11,505 nt of DNA from G039029935 sp039029935 (GTDB lineage: Bacteria > Chloroflexota > Anaerolineae > Caldilineales > Caldilineaceae). Both the position numbers and the translations under genes were made by a program. Each line of letters begins with the position of its first letter. Position 1 is the first letter of the stretch. The stretch lies in NCBI GenBank assembly GCA_039029935.1, contig JBCCFC010000306.1:1-11505 (forward strand), in the 5' to 3' direction. This document shows, one piece after another, positions 1-5,798 of the stretch. The notes beneath the pieces are model-generated. The model did not search any database. It was not told the DNA's origin and saw nothing but the letters and a program-made list of their open reading frames with translations.

Positions 1-16
1 AAAATTTTTTTCTAGT

Positions 17-892
17 CTAGCACCCTGCTAGATAAGCTGCACCCAACAACAGCCCCTGTTGCTCCGTCTCTGTTGAGCCATTAAAGTTGGCATCTTCTAA
101 CTCGATAGAGACAGCACCGTTGTAGCCATGCTCGGCCAGCATCTCAAATATTTTCACCCAGCGGATATTTCCTTGCCCTGGAATGGTATATCGCCAGTGA
201 TGTGCGCCAAACCAGATGGGCTTGGCAAAGGTTGCTGGCTGCTCTGTGCCATATTCATACTGCGCATCTTCCAGAATTTCGGTGTCCTTGCCATGCACAT
301 GATAGACGCGGTCCATAAATTCGCCCAAGAAGCGAATTGGGTCAATGCCCATGCGCACCAGATGCGATGGGTCATAGTTGACACCTATACTGGGTGATGG
401 ACACTGCTCAAACAAGGCGCGATAGCCTTCTGGGGTACAACAAAGTGCGCCCGGCCCCGGCCATCCTTCAATGACCATCCGACCATTGTTTTCTTCCAGC
501 ACAGAGGACAGTTCGTTATAGCTTTCGACCATATAGCCAAAGTTTTCACTGCGTGACAGTTCTGGATTCTCCGGTAACATCACCTGAAAGAAGTTTGTCG
601 GTGAACCGTCGGGATTGGCACAGGCACGGACATATTCACTGTTCTGTGCAATGGCCTCCGCCCGCTTGCCCGCATCCGCCGAGATCATGCCTTGCCATTC
701 AGCCATATCAATCGAGCCAACGACCAGCCCCGCCCCACGCACAATATTTGCCTCAGTATCGCCATTTTTGCCCAAATCAATCACAGACAAATCATTATTC
801 TTTGTCCACTCAATCAACGCATTGATGTCTTGCTGCCATTCTGACCATCCTCGGCGAAAGCCAATCGGAAAGCCACCCGTTCGTGTTTGCAT
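17..892 (-). CDS. Sugar phosphate isomerase/epimerase (AP endonuclease family 2-type TIM barrel)
   Basis: This 291-residue cytosolic protein has the layout of the xylose isomerase-like TIM-barrel family, whose members isomerise or epimerise sugars and inositol derivatives at a divalent metal. Visible family landmarks are a glutamate in VIEGWPG (about residue 142), the NYDPSHL segment (about 173) carrying an Asp and a His, the HVHGKD segment (about 199), the turn IPGQGNIRW (about 239) and the C-terminal strand SIELED (about 262). Together these would supply the Glu/Asp/His metal site. The start is supported by a strong AAAGGAGA Shine-Dalgarno about 7 bases before the ATG at 892. It ends in TAG near the window edge. 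Family length is typical and no defect is seen. The substrate cannot be read from sequence; nearby sugar-acid chemistry (the FAH-family enzyme at 4925-5737) fits carbohydrate catabolism only loosely. A 112-bp gap separates it from the upstream TPR gene, so it may be transcribed with it. Confidence 0.85.
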   Translation of the reverse strand: MQTRTGGFPIGFRRGWSEWQQDINALIEWTKNNDLSVIDLGKNGDTEANIVRGAGLVVGSIDMAEWQGMISADAGKRAEAIAQNSEYVRACANPDGSPTNFFQVMLPENPELSRSENFGYMVESYNELSSVLEENNGRMVIEGWPGPGALCCTPEGYRALFEQCPSPSIGVNYDPSHLVRMGIDPIRFLGEFMDRVYHVHGKDTEILEDAQYEYGTEQPATFAKPIWFGAHHWRYTIPGQGNIRWVKIFEMLAEHGYNGAVSIELEDANFNGSTETEQQGLLLGAAYLAGC

Positions 893-961
893 GTTTGATC
901 TCCTTTAATTGTTTGTATGGTGTTTAACATTAAATTTCAATAGGAACAATCAACACGAAAA

Positions 962-1003
962 ACTATTCACTGTTCACTATTCACTATTCACTACTCACTA
1001 TAC
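962..1003. repeat. Heptanucleotide tandem repeat (ACTATTC, 6 imperfect copies)
   Basis: Six consecutive 7-base units run from 962 to 1003: ACTATTC, ACTGTTC, ACTATTC, ACTATTC, ACTACTC, ACTATAC. They lie in the 112-bp gap between the TPR gene, whose TAG stop begins immediately downstream of the repeat on the plus axis (1005-1007), and the start of the isomerase gene. On the minus strand the unit reads GAATAGT. Short heptamer arrays of this kind (STRR elements) are known from filamentous cyanobacteria and similar arrays occur in other filamentous bacteria. Its function here is unknown; it would be transcribed into the spacer between the two genes if they are co-transcribed. Confidence 0.9.
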
Positions 1004-1004
1004 C

Positions 1005-3011
1005 CTAATCAATTTGTTCCTGCAACGTCGTTAAAATTTCCAGCGCAGGGTGTTGAATCTCTTCGGCCAACACAATCGTTGCCGCCAGTTCCACGTTGGC
1101 TTCATCTAGCCGATTTTGCTCGATTAGAAACTGGACAAAATTTCCACGCACAGTAATGATCTGCGGTTTGGCATCAAGTGCCTCCAGCAAACTCAGAGAT
1201 TGTTGATAATTTTCAGTTGCGGTGTCTGCATTCCCTAAACGGGCATTGACACTCGCCATATTATTGAGCGTAGTTGCCTCACCCAACCGATCCGCTGCGG
1301 CTCGACGCAAAATAAGCGATTGCTCATAATTGCTGAGTGCCTCTGTGTCGTTCCCTTGGTTTTCATAGAGCCGCCCGAGGTTATTGAGTGTAATCGCCTC
1401 ACCACGCACATCTTCAATCTGACGCTGCAAGGCCAATGTACCCTCATAAAACTCAAGGGCCTTATCCGTTTCGCCCACCTTCGTATAAAGGCTGGCGATA
1501 TTGTTCATGGTTGTCGCCTCACCCTGTCGATCACCAGCTTCACGACGCAATGTCAACGCTTGGACATAAGCTTCCGCCGCCTGTTCCAAATCACCTACGC
1601 GCTCATAAACACCACCAAGATTGTTGAGTACGCTGGACTCTGTTGCGCTGTTTCCAGAAGATTGCGACAGCGACAACGCCGTTTGATAGGCAGCAAGCGC
1701 AGACTCAATATCCCCCAAATCATTACGGACATTGCCAATCCAATTGTGTGTTACAGCCATACCGCTTATATCATTATCAAGCTCATACAGTTCCAGAGCA
1801 AAACGATGAAATTCAATGGCTTTGCCTTTGTCACCAAGATTGCTATAGATGCGCGCCAATTGGTTCAACGTAGCCGCCTCAGTGGGTCGTTGCCCCGAGT
1901 CGCGCAAAAGGGGCAATGCCTGTCCATAATTCTTGACAGCACCTTCAATGTCGCCTGACTGCTCCAATGCACGCCCCCATGTACGATAAATAAACGCCTG
2001 TGTAGACAGCGCAATCTTATCCTGTGGTGCGATTTCTGTGTCCTCGGTGCCTAATTCAGGGAGTAGAGAGGCAGCCTCTGCATAAACGGCCAGAGCCTGC
2101 TCAGTTTCACCCAACAACGCATAAAAATAGGCAATACGACCCAATGCATAGGCATGATAATCGGCTGAGACATCGGCATACGCTCTGTCCCCTGCCTGAT
2201 TTTCTAGCTGGCTTTCTAGTAGTTGCGCCCGCTGCAAATAGGCAATGCCCTCATACAGTGGCACGATCTCTATGAACGCAGGCGAGAGAGGTGTCTCGGT
2301 CGGTTTGAGCGCACCAGCAAACGCGGTTGCAGCCTCATCATATAACTGCGCCTTTAACAAGCTCAATCCATGTACAAATGCATTGATATTCTCTATTTGT
2401 GTGTCCTTTTGCTCGACTGCGCCGGAGCCAAGTGTGAATTGAAAATTGCGTTTATCAAGAGCAATCAACTGCTTATCAAGGGAGGGTTCCTCACTCGAAA
2501 ATAAATCGCCATGCTCAAAGAAGAAATCAAGGGATGCAATAGTTTCGCCGGATGCAGCCTCAATGCTACGCTCATACCCACCCCAGACAACAATACCCGC
2601 CCCATAGTCACCCTGTAATTTTTTAGCCGTGAGCTGCAATTGGAGTGATTGGGTGCGCGGGATGATATCGACACGGATGGACTCCTTGTCTGCAACCATT
2701 GCCCGAACAGGATCCACAATCTGTTCCGATGGGTTTGTGATCTGCGCCCCCACACCAAAGCTGTCCACTGGCGTGTTATCATCAAATTCAACAACCGCTA
2801 CGAGTAATTCACCCTCTTTCGCTGGTTCAATGCTCAAATCGGCATCTGGCTGTGTAGTCGGCACAGATTCATCTGGCAGAGGCGTGGCGTCATCCCCCCC
2901 ACCGCCAAAGGTCACAAGCAGGATGATACCTGCCATGATGGCAAAGAGGATAACCCATATCCAAGGTTTGATTTGTTGATTTTGTGTTTTTTTTATTTTT
3001 TTTGATGCCAT
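1005..3011 (-). CDS. Membrane-anchored tetratricopeptide repeat (TPR) protein
   Basis: This 668-residue protein probably works as a protein-protein interaction scaffold at the membrane. A Lys-rich N-terminus (residues 1-15) is followed by one hydrophobic segment (about 17-36, WIWVILFAIMAGIILLVTF) and a Pro/Asp-rich linker, so the rest is expected outside the membrane (positive-inside rule). Residues about 65-170 form a separate domain with a VAVVEFD strand and a later IVVWGGYE strand, reminiscent of TolB/FlgO-like N-terminal domains; that is inference. From about residue 205 to 640 there are TPRs. The last six or seven have a regular spacing of about 40 residues with recurrent LNNLG/NNIAS helix starts, like kinesin-light-chain-type repeats. 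No kinase, ATPase or peptidase domain is seen. The ATG at 3011 lies only 2 bases after the stop of the DUF6941-like gene, so translation is probably coupled; its own Shine-Dalgarno is weak. Two A8 runs in the first 12 codons are a possible slippage site. Confidence 0.85.
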   Translation of the reverse strand: MASKKIKKTQNQQIKPWIWVILFAIMAGIILLVTFGGGGDDATPLPDESVPTTQPDADLSIEPAKEGELLVAVVEFDDNTPVDSFGVGAQITNPSEQIVDPVRAMVADKESIRVDIIPRTQSLQLQLTAKKLQGDYGAGIVVWGGYERSIEAASGETIASLDFFFEHGDLFSSEEPSLDKQLIALDKRNFQFTLGSGAVEQKDTQIENINAFVHGLSLLKAQLYDEAATAFAGALKPTETPLSPAFIEIVPLYEGIAYLQRAQLLESQLENQAGDRAYADVSADYHAYALGRIAYFYALLGETEQALAVYAEAASLLPELGTEDTEIAPQDKIALSTQAFIYRTWGRALEQSGDIEGAVKNYGQALPLLRDSGQRPTEAATLNQLARIYSNLGDKGKAIEFHRFALELYELDNDISGMAVTHNWIGNVRNDLGDIESALAAYQTALSLSQSSGNSATESSVLNNLGGVYERVGDLEQAAEAYVQALTLRREAGDRQGEATTMNNIASLYTKVGETDKALEFYEGTLALQRQIEDVRGEAITLNNLGRLYENQGNDTEALSNYEQSLILRRAAADRLGEATTLNNMASVNARLGNADTATENYQQSLSLLEALDAKPQIITVRGNFVQFLIEQNRLDEANVELAATIVLAEEIQHPALEILTTLQEQID

Positions 3012-3013
3012 AC

Positions 3014-3475
3014 TTATTCTTTAACTGTGTCTTCTGAATGATGCTGGTCTTCGATCCGCTCTTGCTCTTGCCGCTGTGCTATCATCTCATCCAGACGAGA
3101 GCGAATAAACAGAGGGGTTGAACCGATAAGAATGCCATCCATCGCCACCTCAACCGCATACTCACCCGTTTCTTGGAACTCAAGATTCTGCGCATTGACA
3201 ATCATATTGATTGCGCCAGACATGCCCGAGTTAATGCGTACATTGAGCTTGACCTCCATGTTGAGCAATGATCCACCATCCTCATCAATCACCATCACCC
3301 GAACCGCATGTTCGCCTTCCTCAATGCGTGCAACGCGGAACCGCATCACAAATGCACAATGGGCAATTTTGCCTGGTACACTATTGAGCAGCAGTGTGTC
3401 CGTTGCGCCGACAATGTTGAGCCGTCCCGCATGTTCTGTGGCGGCGTCACAATATGTTAAAATCTCAAGTTGCAT
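3014..3475 (-). CDS. DUF6941-like conserved hypothetical protein
   Basis: A 153-residue soluble protein with no signal peptide or membrane segment. The first two-thirds is beta-rich and matches from memory the pattern of the DUF6941 family: an N-terminal LTYCDAATEHAGRLNIVGA segment, a central AFVMRFRV strand, then alternating strands with a GEYAVEVAMDG hairpin near the end of the domain. The last 25 residues are Glu/Gln/Asp-rich and helical. The function of the family is not known to me. It is sandwiched between the HD-domain gene (9-bp gap upstream) and the TPR gene (2-bp gap downstream), so the three are almost surely one transcript. The ATG at 3475 has only a distant AGAGG about 13 bases upstream, inside the end of the HD gene, which again suggests coupling. 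The family assignment is moderately sure; no activity is claimed. Confidence 0.75.
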   Translation of the reverse strand: MQLEILTYCDAATEHAGRLNIVGATDTLLLNSVPGKIAHCAFVMRFRVARIEEGEHAVRVMVIDEDGGSLLNMEVKLNVRINSGMSGAINMIVNAQNLEFQETGEYAVEVAMDGILIGSTPLFIRSRLDEMIAQRQEQERIEDQHHSEDTVKE

Positions 3476-3484
3476 GAATATTAC

Positions 3485-4066
3485 TTATCCTCTTAAATGG
3501 GCCAAAACCATCGCCCGATAGCTTTCCAATGGTGGCACGGCCAATTCTGGCGTTTTGCCCTGTTCATCCCATGATCGCATCCGCAATTTTTCTTTGAATA
3601 GCGGGTCCTGCTCAAAGGCGGTGGCTTCATCTGCCGTCATGCGTCCACCTTGATGCTTCAACGTTTCCACACTTGCAGGTGAGAGCTTGGCCGCGTACTC
3701 TGGTTTGGCAAAGGTGAGATAGCGTTTTGCCACCACATGTGCCTGTACCAGTTCTGCTACTTTTGCTGAAAATCCAAGCCCCAACAAAAAGTCCGCACCA
3801 ATACCTTCGTGGTCCACTGCCCCAACATCCCCCATCTGTTCGGCATCTGGATCACAGACGTGACCGATGTCGTGCAACAGTGCAGCGATCACGGTTTCAT
3901 CGTCACTGTGGACATCTGCTGCCAGCTTGGCACATTGCAGTGCATGTTCTAGCTGAGATACGTCCTCGCCATAGTATTCCATGTTGGCTGATTCGGCCAT
4001 TAAGGTGAAGATTTGGTCTACGATTTCGATTGGTAATGAACTCGTAGAATTATTCTGAGTCATCAT
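3485..4066 (-). CDS. HD-domain mixed-valent diiron oxygenase, PhnZ/TmpB-like
   Basis: A 193-residue HD-domain protein that matches PhnZ/TmpB, the diiron oxygenases that cleave the C-P bond of 1-hydroxy-2-aminoethyl-type phosphonates, better than HD phosphohydrolases. Putative iron ligands are H41, H65-D66, H86, H110 and D167. Around them are the family-specific residues Y31 and E34 (the YxGE segment in front of QLEHALQ), H69 in HDIGH and K114 in HVVAKRYL. The spacing follows what I recall of PhnZ (Y24, E27, H34, H58-D59, H80, H104, K108, D161) with an offset of 6-7. The C-terminal GGRMTADEA, DPLF and MRSWDEQ segments are also characteristic. Length is normal for the family. A good AGAAGG Shine-Dalgarno lies about 8 bases before the ATG at 4066; a second ATG follows immediately. 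PhnZ works with a 2-oxoglutarate oxygenase (PhnY/TmpA), which is not in this window. The substrate is therefore unproven. It lies 24 bp after the Trp-rich small gene. Confidence 0.8.
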   Translation of the reverse strand: MMTQNNSTSSLPIEIVDQIFTLMAESANMEYYGEDVSQLEHALQCAKLAADVHSDDETVIAALLHDIGHVCDPDAEQMGDVGAVDHEGIGADFLLGLGFSAKVAELVQAHVVAKRYLTFAKPEYAAKLSPASVETLKHQGGRMTADEATAFEQDPLFKEKLRMRSWDEQGKTPELAVPPLESYRAMVLAHLRG

Positions 4067-4090
4067 GTATCTAACCTTCTGTTTGTGTTT

Positions 4091-4414
4091 TTAATGAGCA
4101 GACGATAAATCCGGTAGCCATGACAACATTGGCAAAGTTTCGTCACACAATATCCCTAATTTTCTTGGCTCGTCTGCTAGGCTCTCTAATCGAATAGATA
4201 GCTCACCGGGTGCTTCCCACTCAATATTAGGCTCAAATTTCTTAGCAAGCCACGTCAAAACCTCATCCTGTGTTTGCGGACGGATGCCAAGATAAACACC
4301 ATCCCAGTAAACCCTTGCCCAAACCAAGGATGCGGGCCAATCTTCGTTTCGAGAGTCAGCTAACTCTTGTTCGATATCAACCCATGTATAGAGGCGTTTC
4401 TGTTCAAAAGACAT
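4091..4414 (-). CDS. Small Trp-rich protein of unknown function, partner of HEPN-like gene
   Basis: I do not recognise this 107-residue protein. It has no signal peptide or membrane segment and is acidic and mixed alpha/beta in appearance. It contains seven tryptophans (for example in YTWVDI, VYWDGVYLGI, LTWLAKK, MLSWLPD), an unusually high share. Its ATG at 4414 directly follows a TAA (4417-4415) that closes the reading frame of the upstream HEPN-like gene, with no spacer. It also has its own GGAGAG Shine-Dalgarno 7 bases before the ATG. This abutment says the two genes form a translationally coupled pair. Small HEPN proteins often occur with a short partner (MNT nucleotidyltransferase or an antitoxin), but no MNT GSxxRG motif is present here, so a partner or antitoxin role is only inference. 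The PhnZ-like gene begins 24 bp downstream. Confidence 0.7.
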   Translation of the reverse strand: MSFEQKRLYTWVDIEQELADSRNEDWPASLVWARVYWDGVYLGIRPQTQDEVLTWLAKKFEPNIEWEAPGELSIRLESLADEPRKLGILCDETLPMLSWLPDLSSAH

Positions 4415-4501
4415 TTAAATTCTCTCCTCAATCCACCTATAAGCTTCTTTTAGCCACCGTAAAATTTTTTGCTCATCCATTGGCTCGATCTCAACACCAT
4501 A
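4415..4501 (-). pseudogene. Coding-like continuation of the HEPN-like gene beyond the TGA
   Basis: After the TGA at 4504-4502 the same frame runs 28 more codons before a TAA at 4417-4415. It encodes a peptide starting YGVEIEPMDEQKILRWLKEA and ending in RWIEERI. It is amphipathic, free of rare codons, and closes exactly against the ATG of the next gene. A single C-to-T change of CGA (Arg) to TGA would produce the stop, giving HEAWRYGVEIEP in the intact protein, a natural HEPN-type C-terminus. Alternatives are a sequencing error, a genuine truncation, or stop readthrough. Confidence 0.6.
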
Positions 4502-4825
4502 TCACCATGCTTCGTGCAATCTTTCAATACCATAGGAAACCGACTTATCGTTTTTTAAGCGAAATTGTGTGTTTCGCCCTGTAACTGAGGATGGAAGCCC
4601 CAACTCTTGTGCCAACGCCATCAAACTGTGACCATGTTGATTGTCTGGATGAATGTTTGAAGTGGTTTGAATATGTGACGGCATTCGAGAAACTTGGACA
4701 GATTTCAGGCCACATTCCATAGCATAAAATAACAGAAGATAATGTGATATCGTATCTCCTTGCTGTGCAATTTCTCGATGTTTATAAAATGCTCTTCGCA
4801 TCTGGGAACGACCTGCTGATAGCAC
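4502..4825 (-). CDS. HEPN-like small protein, probably truncated by an in-frame TGA
   Basis: The open frame gives 107 residues from a GTG start at 4825, which has a GAAGGGG Shine-Dalgarno about 7-8 bases upstream. The layout resembles HEPN four-helix proteins: an N-terminal RRAFYKHREIAQQG helix, the characteristic YAMECGLKSV helix (about residues 34-43), a HGHSLMALAQELG helix (about 65-77) and a closing helix GIERLHEAW. An R-x4-H arrangement (R11...H16) is present but near the N-terminus, not at the usual position of the HEPN RNase motif, so catalysis should not be assumed. The frame stops at a TGA (4504-4502) in the middle of what looks like the last helical region, and continues afterwards in coding style (next feature). 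Family members with the extension would be about 136 residues. HEPN membership is judged by pattern only. Confidence 0.6.
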   Translation of the reverse strand: MLSAGRSQMRRAFYKHREIAQQGDTISHYLLLFYAMECGLKSVQVSRMPSHIQTTSNIHPDNQHGHSLMALAQELGLPSSVTGRNTQFRLKNDKSVSYGIERLHEAW

Positions 4826-4862
4826 AATTTATCCCCTTCTATGTTTGGTGGGCTAGTATCTT

Positions 4863-4913
4863 GGTAATCAGTGGGTCGGCACGTAGATATTGATTATCGA
4901 CCCACCGATTACC
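4863..4913 (-). terminator. Hairpin after the FAH-family gene (16-bp stem, 1 mismatch)
   Basis: GGTAATCAGTGGGTCG (4863-4878) and CGACCCACCGATTACC (4898-4913) pair over 16 positions with one mismatch around a 19-nt loop. It begins 11 bases past the TAG of the FAH-family gene and ends before the HEPN-like gene, so it is well placed to stop or attenuate transcription between them. No clear U-tract follows on the minus strand, so it may instead be a 3' stabilising structure or a repeat element. Confidence 0.5.
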
Positions 4914-4924
4914 GACCTACTTGC

Positions 4925-5737
4925 CTACGCCACCGTATTCTCCATAACCAACCCACCAACGCCAATCCGAATCAAATCCCCAGACTGCAAAGTAAACTCA
5001 TTGGGCGGAACCAGACATGTGCCTGTCATCAGCAGCGCACCATAGGGGAAGCTCATCTCACTGTAGAGACAGGATACCAGTTCCTGTACAGTGCGTTTGA
5101 GTTGGCTGGTCGATGTGCTGTCATCAAACATCATGGCGCCAGCGCGCTCAATCTGCAATGTAATCGGCAAGTCGGTCATGGTCTCGGCGGGGGCAAGCTG
5201 GATACCAGGGCCAACCGCACAGGAGCCATCATAGACTTTGGCTTGAGGCAAATAGAGTGGGTTTTCGCCCTCAATGTCGCGAGATGACATATCGTTGCCC
5301 GTGGTATAGCCGACAATTTCACCCTGTGCATTGATAACCAGTGTCAACTCCGGCTCTGGCACATTCCACGCACTGTCTTTGCGGATACGCACTGTCTGTC
5401 CATGCCCGCTGGAGCGCCACCCCGCTGACTTAAAGAAAGTCTCTGGTCGTTCGGCGTCATACACTTTTTCATAGACATCGGCACTATCCGACTCTTCTTT
5501 ACGTGCCTCTCGGCTTTTGAGATAGGTGACACCACAAGCCCAGACCTCTTGTTGTGCGTCAATGGGTGGCAATAAATCGCCAGCAGCCTCCACACCAGTT
5601 TTGAGTGACTCAATGGTTGCGGCCATGGCATCGCTGGGTAGGTTGAGCATAAAGCTGAGATCAACGCCTGCTGGCAATGCCACACCATCTGCTGCCCACT
5701 GTGCGCCTGTGGTTGTTTGGTGTCGTGATAAATACAT
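4925..5737 (-). CDS. Fumarylacetoacetate hydrolase-family enzyme, 2-keto-3-deoxy-arabinonate dehydratase-like
   Basis: A 270-residue soluble enzyme of the FAH superfamily, which handles 2-oxo acids at a Mg2+ site. The metal ligands are visible as E128 and E130 in VPEPELTLVI and D149 in GNDMSSRDIEG. Their 2- and 19-residue spacing is the same as I recall for the Sulfolobus 2-keto-3-deoxy-D-arabinonate dehydratase (KdaD). Other family features are ACGVTYLKSREAR (about 67-79), the FFKSAGWRSSGHG segment (about 101-113) and a C-terminal FPYGALLMTGTCLVPP (about 230-245) followed by GDLIRIGVGGLVMEN. These favour a KdaD-like sugar-acid dehydratase over true fumarylacetoacetase, but acylpyruvase or catechol-pathway hydrolase roles remain possible. 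The ATG at 5737 has a perfect GGAG Shine-Dalgarno 7-8 bases upstream. It stands as its own unit: a TATAAT-like box lies upstream and a hairpin follows its stop. Confidence 0.85.
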   Translation of the reverse strand: MYLSRHQTTTGAQWAADGVALPAGVDLSFMLNLPSDAMAATIESLKTGVEAAGDLLPPIDAQQEVWACGVTYLKSREARKEESDSADVYEKVYDAERPETFFKSAGWRSSGHGQTVRIRKDSAWNVPEPELTLVINAQGEIVGYTTGNDMSSRDIEGENPLYLPQAKVYDGSCAVGPGIQLAPAETMTDLPITLQIERAGAMMFDDSTSTSQLKRTVQELVSCLYSEMSFPYGALLMTGTCLVPPNEFTLQSGDLIRIGVGGLVMENTVA

Positions 5738-5789
5738 TGTATTTCTCCTTCATAAAGTTATAGGTTGCAAGTTGTAAAGTTGTATTGCT

Positions 5790-5795
5790 ATTATA
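5790..5795 (-). promoter_or_regulatory. Possible -10 box (TATAAT) for the FAH-family gene
   Basis: On the minus strand a perfect TATAAT (5795 to 5790) lies about 52 bases before the ATG of the FAH-family gene, inside the 61-bp spacer. A TTGTCA lies upstream but only 11 bases away, too short for a standard spacing, so the -35 element is not convincing. The leader also holds two tandem copies of AAGTTGTA (5769-5784, plus strand). Weak evidence. Confidence 0.3.
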
Positions 5796-5798
5796 GTT

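Noticed and set aside
962..1003. CRISPR array
   Set aside because: The unit is only 7 bases with no spacers.
1320..1958. Plus-strand open frame of 212 codons opposite the TPR gene
   Set aside because: It mirrors the TPR repeats on the other strand; no family pattern and no start signal.
3485..4066. Generic HD phosphohydrolase / nucleotidase assignment
   Set aside because: The extra Tyr/Glu, Lys and Asp positions match PhnZ/TmpB oxygenases better than YfbR or RelA/SpoT-type hydrolases.
4502..4504. TGA read as tryptophan through a variant genetic code
   Set aside because: TGA closes the methyltransferase and small membrane protein frames at sensible overlaps, and all other genes run without internal TGA; a code change is not supported.
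4871..5287. Plus-strand open frame opposite the FAH-family gene
   Set aside because: It starts inside the hairpin and is antisense to conserved FAH motifs; composition is not protein-like.
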